From DAOMNN01 sp050486545 (GTDB lineage Bacteria > Pseudomonadota > Gammaproteobacteria > Burkholderiales > Rhodocyclaceae), in contig JBJHDM010000043.1 in NCBI GenBank assembly GCA_050486545.1, positions 1-29,188 of the forward strand: a stretch of 29,188 bases of DNA, in the 5' to 3' direction. The notes below the pieces were generated by a model that was not told where the DNA came from, did no database searches, and was given only the letters and a program-made list of their open reading frames with translations. Positions 1-8,085 of this stretch are shown here, piece by piece (the first letter of the stretch is position 1; every line of letters starts with the position of its first letter). The position numbers and the translations under genes are program-made.

Positions 1-2
1 CC

Positions 3-239
3 GACAGCCGTGACCAGGTGACGCTCGTGGTCGACGACGACGGGGCGGGGATCGGGCCGGTGCCGGTCAAGGAACTTCACCATTATGGTCTGACCATCAT
101 GGGAGAACGTGCGCGAGGCCTTGGCGGTAGCCTCGAGATCCACCCGCGGCCCGGCGGTGGAACGCGCGTGCTCGTGCGCTTCAATCCCCAGCGAACGCCG
201 CAGTTCGTCCTCAATGAAACCGTGGTGAGCAATCCATGA
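3..239 (+). CDS. narX: NarX/NarQ-type sensor histidine kinase, C-terminal fragment (5' end outside window)
   Basis: The frame is open from the first bases of the window, so only the last 78 or so residues are present. They are the end of a HATPase_c domain: a DDDGAGIG nucleotide-binding box, then HYGLTIMGERARGLGG and a terminal GGGTRVLVRF strand. The HYG-IM-ERA block is typical of the NarX/NarQ branch of HisKA_3 kinases, which sense nitrate or nitrite at the membrane and phosphorylate NarL-type regulators. The stop codon overlaps the start of the response regulator by four bases (ATGA), so the two are one transcription unit. The sensor domain is not visible, so the ligand is inferred only from the kinase core and the partner. 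Confidence 0.8.
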   Translation, partial: DSRDQVTLVVDDDGAGIGPVPVKELHHYGLTIMGERARGLGGSLEIHPRPGGGTRVLVRFNPQRTPQFVLNETVVSNP

Positions 240-892
240 ACGACAAACCGCAGACCGTCGTGATCATCGACGACCATCCCCTGTTCCGCAAAGGGCTGAT
301 CCAGTTGCTGCGCACGATCAGCGGGTTTCGTCTCGTCGGAGAGGCCGCCGGCGGGCGCGAAGGCGTGGCCTGTGTGCTCAAGCACCGTCCCGACCTTCTG
401 CTGCTCGACCTCAACATGAAGGAGATGTCCGGACTCGATGTGCTGCGCATGGTCAAGCAGGCCGACCTGGACACGCGGGTGGTGATGGTGACCGTGTCGG
501 ACGCGGCCGAGGACCTCGTTTCCGCCCTGCGGGCCGGTGCCGATGGTTATCTGCTCAAGGATATGGAGCCGGAGGCGATGGTCGAGTCGCTGCAGGCTGC
601 CGCGGCCGGGCGGATCGTCGTGTCGGATGCCCTGACGCACCTCATGGCGACCGCGCTGCGAACCGTGTCGCGTCCCGAAAGCGTTGCCGAGGCCGGGCTG
701 ACCGAGCAGGAACAGCGCATCCTCGACCACATCGCGGCAGGCCTGTCGAACAAGCTGATCGCCCGTGAACTCGATATTGCCGAAGGCACGGTGAAGGTCC
801 ACGTCAAGCACGTGCTGCGCAAGCTCAACCTGCGGTCGCGCGTGGAAGCGGCCGTGTGGGCGGTCGAGCACGCACGCAATCACCGCGCATGA
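236..892 (+). CDS. narL: NarL-type nitrate/nitrite response regulator
   Basis: This 218-residue protein has a receiver domain (acidic pair D12-D13, phosphoacceptor D58 in LLLLDLNM, lysine in YLLKDMEP) and a C-terminal LuxR/GerE helix-turn-helix. The recognition region NKLIARELDIAEGTVKVHV followed by LRSRVEAAVWA is very close to E. coli NarL as I remember it. NarL-family regulators bind TACYNMT heptamers and tune anaerobic respiration genes such as nar and nap. The start overlaps the kinase stop (ATGA), and its own stop overlaps the next gene. Its likely target in this window is the nap operon about 17 kb downstream, but no clear 7-2-7 site was found there. NarP or a related paralogue is the alternative name. 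Confidence 0.88.
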   Translation: MNDKPQTVVIIDDHPLFRKGLIQLLRTISGFRLVGEAAGGREGVACVLKHRPDLLLLDLNMKEMSGLDVLRMVKQADLDTRVVMVTVSDAAEDLVSALRAGADGYLLKDMEPEAMVESLQAAAAGRIVVSDALTHLMATALRTVSRPESVAEAGLTEQEQRILDHIAAGLSNKLIARELDIAEGTVKVHVKHVLRKLNLRSRVEAAVWAVEHARNHRA

Positions 893-1716
893 AGACGCTC
901 AACATCGTCGGGGGTGGCAAGGCCGCGCGGACGCTGGCCCGCCTGTGGTCGGCGGCCGGAGTGGTGGCGGTCGGCGAGGTGCTGGCGCGCTCGCACGCGA
1001 GCGCAGCCGATGCCTGCCGGTTCATCGGACACGGCACGCCGGTACCGGCGATGGCAGCGATGCAACCGGCCGAGCTGTGGTTGCTGGGCGTGCCCGACCG
1101 CGAGATCGCGCCGACGGCACGGCAACTCGCCGAGTCGGGCTGCGTGCGTGCGGGTGATGGCGTCTTTCACCTGAGCGGCTTCACGCCTTCGTCGATCCTC
1201 GCCCCGCTCGAGCGCCATGGCGCATTGTGCGCGAGTCTCCATCCGGTCTTCAGCTTCGCCGATCCGGCGATTGCCGTGCTGCGTTTCGCCGGCGCCTTGT
1301 GCGGTGTGGAGGGCGATCCTGCGCTATGCATAGAGCTGGAGACCCTGCTGGCCGCGGTCGGGGCAGAAAGCTTTCCGGTCGATCCGAGATGCAAGCCCCT
1401 CTATCATGCCGGTTCGGTCTTCGCCGCGAACTTTCTGGTCGTGATCGAAGACGTGGCGCGGCGGGCGTATCTCGATGCGGGAGTGCCTGCAGCGGTCGCC
1501 GACCGTTTGATGGCCCCGCTTGCACGCAATGCGCTTGACAATGTCCTCGCCCGGGGTGCGGTTGCCGCCCTGACCGGGCCGGCCGCACGCGGCGACCGGG
1601 ACGTCGTCGCGGCACAGCATGCGGCCGTGGCACAGTGGGACGAGGAGGCTGCGAAGGCCTATGCGGCGCTGACGGCGCTCGCCTACCGCATCGCCGGGCA
1701 AACGCTGGAGCGCTGA
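889..1716 (+). CDS. Rossmann-like/DUF2520 domain protein (putative NAD(P)-dependent oxidoreductase)
   Basis: The 275-residue product starts at an ATG overlapping the narL stop (ATGA). The N-terminus has a dinucleotide-binding loop, IVGGGKAARTLARLW, followed by a Rossmann-like domain through roughly residue 130 that contains the SLHPVFSFADP segment. The C-terminal half (YHAGSVFAANFLVVIEDVARR onward) resembles the helical DUF2520 domain, whose architecture is like that of 6-phosphogluconate or pyrroline-5-carboxylate reductases. The substrate is unknown. Translational coupling to NarXL is suggestive but may be operon convenience. An upstream in-frame GTG at 856 would extend it into narL and is less likely. 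Confidence 0.85.
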   Translation: MKTLNIVGGGKAARTLARLWSAAGVVAVGEVLARSHASAADACRFIGHGTPVPAMAAMQPAELWLLGVPDREIAPTARQLAESGCVRAGDGVFHLSGFTPSSILAPLERHGALCASLHPVFSFADPAIAVLRFAGALCGVEGDPALCIELETLLAAVGAESFPVDPRCKPLYHAGSVFAANFLVVIEDVARRAYLDAGVPAAVADRLMAPLARNALDNVLARGAVAALTGPAARGDRDVVAAQHAAVAQWDEEAAKAYAALTALAYRIAGQTLER

Positions 1717-1777
1717 TCCCTTCTGCCGCGGAATCGGTTCCGGTTCCGGATCGCATCGGCTGAAGCTTGCGCGAAAA

Positions 1778-1792
1778 TTGAACGAGGTTCAA
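1778..1792. promoter_or_regulatory. Candidate operator: perfect 6-3-6 inverted repeat upstream of the TetR-RND operon
   Basis: TTGAAC-GAG-GTTCAA is a perfect palindrome with a three-base spacer, 35 bases before the TetR start. A possible sigma-70 promoter overlaps it: TTGCGC at 1767-1772, a 17-base spacer, and CAAAAT at 1790-1795. Repressor binding there would block transcription of the regulator and the pump genes together, the usual TetR autoregulatory layout. The repeat is seen; its role as operator is inferred. Confidence 0.45.
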
Positions 1793-1826
1793 AATCCGAC
1801 CCTTCATCAAGTTCGGGGGCTGGATC

Positions 1827-2573
1827 TTGGGTACGCGTGAACGTCGTCTGCGGGAATTCCAGGAGCGCGAAGAGCGTTTCCTCCAGGTTGCCGAGGGGAT
1901 CATTGCCGCCGAGGGGTTTCTGAACCTCCAGATGGCGCGCCTGGCCGAGGCCTGCGACTACGCGACGGGGACGCTGTACCAGCATTTCTCGTCCAAGGAG
2001 GACCTGCTCCTCGCGCTGGTCGTGCGCCAGGTCGAGGCGCATCTGGACGTCTTTCGCAAGGTCGAGCGGTGGCGCGGCGGCTCGACGCGCGAACGCATGA
2101 TGGCGATCGTCGTCGGCGATCTCGACTTCGCCCGTGGCCACCCCGACCACATGAAGCTCGTGCATTACGTCCATACCCAGGCGGTGTGGGAGAACACTTC
2201 GACGGAACGGCGCGAGCAGGCGCTCGCGTGCAGCGGTCCAGTCGGGGCGATCGTCACCGGGATCGTCCGCGATGCGCTCGCCAATGGGGACCTCGAGGAT
2301 CGGGGGTTGTCCCCGATGGAACTCGCCCTGGGGCCGTGGAGCGTGTGCGAAGGGATGAACGCGCTGAACCAGGTCCAGGGCCTTTTCGAGGCGCTCGAGA
2401 TCCGTGAGGTCGATCGGCTGCTGTTGCGCCAGGTGCAGACCCAGCTCAACGGGTTGGGCTGGAAGCCGCTCGTGGATCTCGCCGATGAAGCTGCGACTGC
2501 CCGGCTGGTGGCGCGGATCCGTGTCGAGGTGTTCGGCGCTTCGCCGTCGTCCACCTGTGGAGGTGCGCAATGA
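1827..2573 (+). CDS. TetR/AcrR family transcriptional regulator
   Basis: A 248-residue TetR-family protein. The N-terminal helix-turn-helix runs over about residues 18-60 and ends in the family-typical GTLYQHFSSKEDLLLALV. The remaining ligand-binding domain is variable, so no inducer can be named. The best start is TTG at 1827, preceded at seven bases by a GGGGG stretch (1815-1819). The frame is closed by a stop at 1779-1781 and no ATG or GTG lies between, so TTG is the simplest choice. Its stop overlaps the adaptor gene (ATGA), which makes it the first gene of the efflux operon and probably its repressor, acting at the inverted repeat just upstream. Confidence 0.88.
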   Translation: MGTRERRLREFQEREERFLQVAEGIIAAEGFLNLQMARLAEACDYATGTLYQHFSSKEDLLLALVVRQVEAHLDVFRKVERWRGGSTRERMMAIVVGDLDFARGHPDHMKLVHYVHTQAVWENTSTERREQALACSGPVGAIVTGIVRDALANGDLEDRGLSPMELALGPWSVCEGMNALNQVQGLFEALEIREVDRLLLRQVQTQLNGLGWKPLVDLADEAATARLVARIRVEVFGASPSSTCGGAQ

Positions 2574-3685
2574 AACGCATGATTCTGATGTTGCTGGGGG
2601 TCGGCATCCTGTTCGGCGGTGTATTCGGCTTCAAGGCCTTCGTCGGCGCGATGATGAACGATTTTTTCGACAACATGCCCGAGCCGGTCGCTGCAGTGAC
2701 CGCGAGCGAGGTGGTCGAGGCCGAGTGGACCGAGCGCCTGGATGCGGTCGGAAGCTTCAGTGCGATCCAGCAGACGCGCCTGACCACCGAGGTCGGCGGC
2801 ATCGTACGCGAGATCCGCTTCGAGAGCGGGAGCCGCGTCGAAGCCGGCGCCGAGTTGCTCATCCTCGATTCGGAAACCGACCAGGCCCGGCTGCGAAGCC
2901 TCGAAGCGGCCGAGCGTCTGGCCAGGGTCGAACTGGAGCGCGCACGAAAGCTCGTTGCTCAGCGCAACCTTCCGGAGGCCGAACTGCCGCGTCGCCAGAG
3001 CGAACAGGAACAGGCTGCGGCCGCTGTCGCGGAACAGCGCGCGCGCATCCGCCAGAAGACGCTGCGTGCGCCGTTCGCGGGTGAACTCGGGATCCGGCAG
3101 GTCAATATCGGGCAGTTCCTCGCGGCCGGCGATCCCGTCGTCTCGCTGCAGACCCGCGATCCGATCCATATCGATTTCAGCCTCCCCGAACGGCACGTCG
3201 CCCGCCTGCAGCCGGGCCAGGCCGTGCGCGTGGCCATCGACGACTCGGACGAGGTGTTCGAGGGGCACATCACGGCGATCGAGCCGTCGGTGAGCGAGAG
3301 CACGCGCAGTTTTTCGCTGCAGGCCGTCCTCGCCAACCCCGACGGACGCCTGCGTCCGGGAATGTTCGGGCGCGTGTCGCTGGAGACCGGGGCGCCGCGA
3401 AGGGTAAAGGTCGTGCCGTTGAGCGCGATTCGCTTCAATCCGTATGGCAACGTGGTCTTCGTGATCGCCCCCGACGATGAGGAACGCCTGCGTGCGGCCC
3501 AGCGCTTCGTGCAGACCGGTACACGTCGCGGCGATCTCGTCGAAGTCGTCGAGGGGCTCGAGCCGGGGGACCGTGTGGCCACCAGCGGGCTGCTCAAGCT
3601 GCGCAACCAGGCTCCGGTGCAGATCAACGACGATCCTGCCGTCCAGCCCGAAGCGAGCCCCGCGCCGCGACCCGACAACGCCTGA
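2570..3685 (+). CDS. RND efflux periplasmic adaptor (membrane fusion protein)
   Basis: The 371-residue product is an HlyD/AcrA-family adaptor that bridges an inner-membrane RND pump and an outer-membrane channel. Residues 5-25 form a hydrophobic N-terminal anchor or signal with no lipobox cysteine, unlike the second adaptor in this window. Then come a lipoyl half-motif (VGGIVREIRFESGSRVEAG), a coiled-coil hairpin rich in Glu, Arg and Ala (about 105-160), the second lipoyl half (LRAPFAGELGIRQVNIGQFL), and beta-barrel and membrane-proximal domains to about 345. It starts inside the TetR stop with GGAGG just upstream, and precedes its pump by 24 bases. Substrate cannot be read from sequence. Confidence 0.93.
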   Translation: MKRMILMLLGVGILFGGVFGFKAFVGAMMNDFFDNMPEPVAAVTASEVVEAEWTERLDAVGSFSAIQQTRLTTEVGGIVREIRFESGSRVEAGAELLILDSETDQARLRSLEAAERLARVELERARKLVAQRNLPEAELPRRQSEQEQAAAAVAEQRARIRQKTLRAPFAGELGIRQVNIGQFLAAGDPVVSLQTRDPIHIDFSLPERHVARLQPGQAVRVAIDDSDEVFEGHITAIEPSVSESTRSFSLQAVLANPDGRLRPGMFGRVSLETGAPRRVKVVPLSAIRFNPYGNVVFVIAPDDEERLRAAQRFVQTGTRRGDLVEVVEGLEPGDRVATSGLLKLRNQAPVQINDDPAVQPEASPAPRPDNA

Positions 3686-3709
3686 CCTTACGTACCCGGA
3701 CCGCGTCCC

Positions 3710-6700
3710 ATGCAAATGCGCTTCACCGATCTCTTCGTCAACAAACCGGTGCTGGCCACCGTGGTCAGCCTGTTCATCCTGCTGCTCGGGCTGCGGGCGG
3801 CCTTCGACCTGAACGTGCGCCAGTTCCCCGAGATCCGCAATGCCGTCGTGACGGTGTCGACCGCCTACCTCGGGGCGGATGCCGACCTGATGCAGGGCTT
3901 CGTCACGACGCCGATCGAGCGCGAGGTCGCCGCGGCCGAAGGCATCGACTACGTGGTCTCGACAAGCGTGGCCGGTGCGAGCAGCGTCCAGGCCTTCCTG
4001 CGTCTCGATGCAGATCCGAACGAGGCGCTCACGCAGATCGCCGCGCAGGTGAACAAGGTGCGCTCGGTGTTGCCCCAGGAAGCCGAAGAGCCGGTGATCA
4101 CGCTGTCGGTGGGCGAGACGATCGCCGCGATGTATATGAGCTTCTACTCGGAGATCCTGTCGAACAATCAGATCACCGACTACCTCGTGCGCGTTGTCGA
4201 ACCGCAATTGTCAACGATTCCGGGGGTGCAGCGGGCGGTCATCCTCGGCGACCGGACCTTCGCGATGCGTGTCTGGCTCGACCCCGAGCGGATGACCGCT
4301 CTGGGCGTCACGGGTGCCGACGTGCATGCGGCGCTGCGGTCCAACAATGTGCTGTCGGCGGTCGGACGCACCAAGGGGCAGAGTGTCTCGGTCGATCTGA
4401 CGGCAGCGACCGACCTGTCCTCGGTCGAGGAGTTCGAGCAACTCGTGCTGCGCGCCGACGGTCGGGCGATCGTCCGCCTCGCCGATGTCGCCGTCGTGGA
4501 ACTGGGATCGGAGAACTACGACACCTCGGTGAGCTTCAACGGCCTGTCGGCGACCTTCATCGGGATCGAGGTATCGCCCGATGCCAATGCGCTCGACGTC
4601 ATCGCCGAAGTGCGCAAGGTGTGGCGCGAGCAGATCGAGCCGCAGTTTCCGGACGGGCTCGGCGGGGACATCGTGTATGACTCGACCGAGTACATCGAGA
4701 GCGCGATCAACGAGGTAGTCCATACCATCGTGCTTGCACTGGTCATCGTGCTGGCGGTGATCTACCTCTTTCTCGGATCGGTGCGCAGTGTGCTGATTCC
4801 GGCGCTGGCGATGCCGCTGTCGCTCGTCGGGACCCTGTTCCTGATGCTGGTGATGGGCTTCTCGATCAACCTGCTGACGCTGCTCGCGATGGTCCTGGCG
4901 ATCGGCATCGTCGTCGACGATGCGATCATCATGGTGGAGAACATCCACCGCCACATCGAGGAGGGCATGCAGCCACTCGATGCGGCGATCCGCGGTGCGC
5001 GCGAACTGGCCTGGCCGATCGTGGCGATGTCCACGACACTGATCGCGGTCTTCCTGCCGATCGGTTTCGTCGAGGGCATCACCGGCACGCTGTTCGTCGA
5101 GTTCGCCTTCACGCTGGCCGGATCGGTGGTGATCTCGGGCATCGTTGCGTTGACCCTGTCGCCGATGCTCGCCTCGCGCCTGCTCAAGCCCCATTCGGAC
5201 GGCCCGCGGCGCGGCCTGGAAGCGTGGCTGGATGCGCGCTTCGAGGGGCTGCGCGGGCGCTACCAGCGCAGCCTGCACGGCACGCTCGACAGTCGCCACG
5301 TGGTGCTCGTCTTCGGGCTCATCGTGCTGGTGTCGTGCTATTTCCTGTTCGTGACCAGCCCGAGCGAGCTGGAGCCGCCCGAGGACCAGGGGTTCGTGCT
5401 TGCGATCGGCTCGGCCGACGCCCCGACCACGCTCGAGCAGCTCGAGCGCAATACCGGGGTCATGAACCGCTGGCTCGACGAGGTCGACGAGGTTGCCAAC
5501 GTGTTCATCATCAATGGCTTCGGCGGAGCCGGCGTCGGTGCGACGAATGCCGCGATCTCCGGGTTCGTGCTCTCGCCGTGGGACCAGCGCACGCGCACCA
5601 CGCAGCAAGTGCTCGAACAGGACCTTCAGCCTCGCCTGGAGCAGATTCCCGGCTTGAACGTCTTTGCGTTGGTGCCGCCCTCGCTGCCGGGCGGCGGCGG
5701 GGGGGCGCCGGTCGAATTCGTGATCCGCAGCACCGAGCCGGCGGCCAACCTGCAGGAGGTCGCGCAGGAAGTGGTCGGCCGTGCGATGGCGACCGGTCGC
5801 TTCATCTTCGTCGACGGCGACCTGAAGATCGACAAGCCCAGAACCGAGATCCGCATCAACCGCGAGAAGGCCGCACTGATGGGCGTGGACATGCAGACCC
5901 TTTCGGCCGACGTGGCCACGCTGCTGTCCGGTGCGCCGGCCGGGCGATTCTCGCTGGACAACCGATCCTACCGCGTGATTCCGCAGCTCGAGCGCACGGC
6001 ACGGCTGAACCCCGAGCAGATCGGAAGCCTGTACACGCGCAACCGGGCCGGAGAACTGGTGCCGCTGTCGACGCTGGTCACCCTCGAGGACAGCGTGCAG
6101 CCACAACAGCTCAAGCGCTTCCAGCAACTGAACAGCGTGACGCTTTCGGGCGTACCGCGCCCGGGGGTGACCTTGGGCGAGGCGCTAGCGATCCTGGAGG
6201 AGATCTCGGCCGAGGTGCTGCCGCAGGGCTACAGCATCGATTATGCCGGCCAGTCGCGCCAGTTCAAGAGCGAGGGGCAGCAACTCGTGCTGACCTTCTT
6301 CTTCGCCCTGATCGTGATCTACCTCGTGCTCGCGGCGCAGTTCGAGTCCTTCCGCGATTCGGCGGTCATCATGATGACGGTGCCGATGTCCATCGCCGGG
6401 GCGCTGATCTTCGTCAGCCTCGGGTTCGCGACGTTGAACATCTATACCCAGGTCGGACTCGTCACGCTGATCGGGCTGATTGCCAAGCACGGCATCCTGA
6501 TGGTCGAGTTCGCCAACCAGCTCCAGGCCGAAGGGCGAAGCCGCCGCGAGGCGATCGAGGAGGCCTCGGGCATTCGTCTGCGCCCGATCCTGATGACCAC
6601 TGCCGCCACGGTCCTGGCGATGATCCCGCTGCTGATCGCGACCGGGCCGGGTGCGGGATCGCGCTTCGCGATGGGGCTCGTGATCGCGGCCGGGATGACC

Positions 6701-6817
6701 ATCGGCACCCTGTTCACGCTCTACGTGGTGCCGGCGATGTACCTGTATCTGGCGCGCGACCGTGCGCGGGAGGCCGCCGGCGCGATTCGCCCAGAGCCCG
6801 CACCCGGCCCGGCATGA
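3710..6817 (+). CDS. RND multidrug efflux pump, inner-membrane HAE-1 type transporter
   Basis: At 1035 residues this is a full-length AcrB-type proton-driven transporter with twelve membrane helices and two large periplasmic loops. The N-terminus FTDLFVNKPVLATVVSL is typical. The helix-4 proton relay is intact, with D403 and D404 in GIVVDDAIIMVEN, and the helix-10 lysine is K926 in LIAKHGILMVEF. It follows the adaptor by 24 bases, with no outer-membrane factor gene beside it, so it probably uses a TolC-like protein encoded elsewhere. The second pump in this window belongs to a different subgroup (compare their TM4 motifs), so the pair does not look like a recent tandem duplication. Confidence 0.96.
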   Translation: MQMRFTDLFVNKPVLATVVSLFILLLGLRAAFDLNVRQFPEIRNAVVTVSTAYLGADADLMQGFVTTPIEREVAAAEGIDYVVSTSVAGASSVQAFLRLDADPNEALTQIAAQVNKVRSVLPQEAEEPVITLSVGETIAAMYMSFYSEILSNNQITDYLVRVVEPQLSTIPGVQRAVILGDRTFAMRVWLDPERMTALGVTGADVHAALRSNNVLSAVGRTKGQSVSVDLTAATDLSSVEEFEQLVLRADGRAIVRLADVAVVELGSENYDTSVSFNGLSATFIGIEVSPDANALDVIAEVRKVWREQIEPQFPDGLGGDIVYDSTEYIESAINEVVHTIVLALVIVLAVIYLFLGSVRSVLIPALAMPLSLVGTLFLMLVMGFSINLLTLLAMVLAIGIVVDDAIIMVENIHRHIEEGMQPLDAAIRGARELAWPIVAMSTTLIAVFLPIGFVEGITGTLFVEFAFTLAGSVVISGIVALTLSPMLASRLLKPHSDGPRRGLEAWLDARFEGLRGRYQRSLHGTLDSRHVVLVFGLIVLVSCYFLFVTSPSELEPPEDQGFVLAIGSADAPTTLEQLERNTGVMNRWLDEVDEVANVFIINGFGGAGVGATNAAISGFVLSPWDQRTRTTQQVLEQDLQPRLEQIPGLNVFALVPPSLPGGGGGAPVEFVIRSTEPAANLQEVAQEVVGRAMATGRFIFVDGDLKIDKPRTEIRINREKAALMGVDMQTLSADVATLLSGAPAGRFSLDNRSYRVIPQLERTARLNPEQIGSLYTRNRAGELVPLSTLVTLEDSVQPQQLKRFQQLNSVTLSGVPRPGVTLGEALAILEEISAEVLPQGYSIDYAGQSRQFKSEGQQLVLTFFFALIVIYLVLAAQFESFRDSAVIMMTVPMSIAGALIFVSLGFATLNIYTQVGLVTLIGLIAKHGILMVEFANQLQAEGRSRREAIEEASGIRLRPILMTTAATVLAMIPLLIATGPGAGSRFAMGLVIAAGMTIGTLFTLYVVPAMYLYLARDRAREAAGAIRPEPAPGPA

Positions 6818-6841
6818 GGTCCGTAGCGGTCGGTACGCGCA

Positions 6842-6871
6842 CTTACATACATCTATGAATGTATCTATAGT
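6842..6871 (+). promoter_or_regulatory. Candidate sigma-70 promoter for the second RND operon
   Basis: A -35-like CTTACA (6842-6847, 4 of 6 to consensus) and a -10 TATAGT (6866-6871, 5 of 6) are separated by 18 bases. This places a start near 6878, about 50 bases before the adaptor gene. The AcrR-like operator covers the -35, the spacer and the start of the -10, which fits repression by steric block. Confidence 0.5.
6844..6867. promoter_or_regulatory. AcrR-type operator upstream of the adaptor/pump/regulator operon
   Basis: A 24-base imperfect palindrome with outer parts TACATACAT and ATGTATCTA around a short AT-rich centre. Compared with the E. coli AcrR operator as I remember it, 21 of 24 positions match. 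It sits across the candidate promoter 60-84 bases before the adaptor gene. The operon's last gene encodes an AcrR/TtgR-type repressor, the obvious ligand-responsive partner. The palindrome is seen; binding is inferred from family knowledge. Confidence 0.7.
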
Positions 6872-6927
6872 CGACGCTTCATGACTGCGGCCCGGACCGG
6901 GCCGGACTCGTTTCGGGAGAGGCTTCG

Positions 6928-8085
6928 ATGAGGGTGTGCAGGCAGCGTTCCTTTGCACGATACACGGCAGCCGCCACGCTGGCCGCAATGCTGGGGCTGG
7001 CGGGCTGCGGCCAGGAGTCCGCTCCGGCGGGACCGCCCGCCGCGCCGCCCCCGCCTCCGGTCACGCTTGCGGTCGTCGAGGCCGAGGACGTGCAACTGTA
7101 CGGGGACTACCCCGGGCGTGTGCGGGGTGCCCGCGAAGTCCAGGTGCGGGCCCAGGTCGGCGGCATTCTCGAAGCGCGCCTGTTCGAGGAAGGACGTGCG
7201 GTCGAGCAGGGGCAGGCGCTGTTCCGCATCGAACCGGCGCCCTACCGCATCGCGCTTGCGCGGGCCGAGGCGGATCTGGCCGATGCGCGGGCCGGGCTCA
7301 ATCAGGCCGAACGGGAATGGCGGCGGGTGTCGGGCCTGTTCGAGCAGAAGGTCGCGAGCGCCCGCGAGCGCGACGCCGCACTGTCGCAACTCGAGCTCGC
7401 CCGTGCGCGTCTCGCGCTGAACGAAGCCGGGGTCGCGCAGGCGAAGCTCAATCTCGACTATACCGAGGTCCGCGCGCCGCTCGCCGGCGTCACCGGGCTG
7501 GAGAACGTACCCGAAGGCAGTCTCGTCGAACGCGGCACGCTGCTCGCGACGGTGACCCGTCACGATCCGGTGCACGTGCTGTTCTCGTTGCCGCATGGCG
7601 ATGTTGCGGCCCAGCGCATCGCCCGTGACGCATTGGCCGGAACGCCGGGCGCACATCGATTCGAGGCAACGCTGCTGTTGCCCGACGGGAGCGCGTATGC
7701 GCGCACGGGCCACGTCGACTTCGCCGACAGTACGGTCGATCCGCGCACCGGGACGATTTCCGTGCGTGCGGTCTTTCCGAATCCGGAACGTGCGGTCGTG
7801 CCGGGGCAGTTCCTGCGCGTGCGGGTCGCGACCGGGCGCTTCGAGGATGTGTTCCGCATCGATGCAGGAGCGGTCGTGCAGGGCGCCCACGGACCGTCGG
7901 TCTTCGTCGTCGAGGACGGGGACGTCGCACGGGCACGACCGGTCAAGCTCGGACCGGTCGTCGACGGCAGGCAACTGGTGCTCGAGGGCCTCGCGTCCGG
8001 CGAGCGCGTCATCGTCAATGGCCAGGTCGCGGTGCGCGATGGCCTGCGGGTCGCACCGCGCAGCGCGAACGGCGGGGGCGCGTGA
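6928..8085 (+). CDS. RND efflux periplasmic adaptor lipoprotein (AcrA/MexA type)
   Basis: This 385-residue AcrA/MexA-family adaptor begins with a lipoprotein signal peptide: a basic start, a hydrophobic stretch and a lipobox LAGC, cleaved before the cysteine at about residue 27. A Pro/Ala-rich linker follows. Lipoyl halves (VGGILEARLFEEGRAVEQG and VRAPLAGVTGLENV) flank a coiled-coil hairpin at about residues 110-170. The rest is beta-barrel and membrane-proximal domain. A GGGAGAGG ribosome site precedes the ATG. The stop touches the pump start, so the pair is translationally coupled. It lies just downstream of the AcrR-like operator. Confidence 0.95.
   Translation: MRVCRQRSFARYTAAATLAAMLGLAGCGQESAPAGPPAAPPPPPVTLAVVEAEDVQLYGDYPGRVRGAREVQVRAQVGGILEARLFEEGRAVEQGQALFRIEPAPYRIALARAEADLADARAGLNQAEREWRRVSGLFEQKVASARERDAALSQLELARARLALNEAGVAQAKLNLDYTEVRAPLAGVTGLENVPEGSLVERGTLLATVTRHDPVHVLFSLPHGDVAAQRIARDALAGTPGAHRFEATLLLPDGSAYARTGHVDFADSTVDPRTGTISVRAVFPNPERAVVPGQFLRVRVATGRFEDVFRIDAGAVVQGAHGPSVFVVEDGDVARARPVKLGPVVDGRQLVLEGLASGERVIVNGQVAVRDGLRVAPRSANGGGA

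Noticed and set aside
1732..1751. CGGTTCCGGTTCCGG repeat and small hairpin after the DUF2520 gene.
   Set aside because: Short stem and no T run; too weak to call a terminator.
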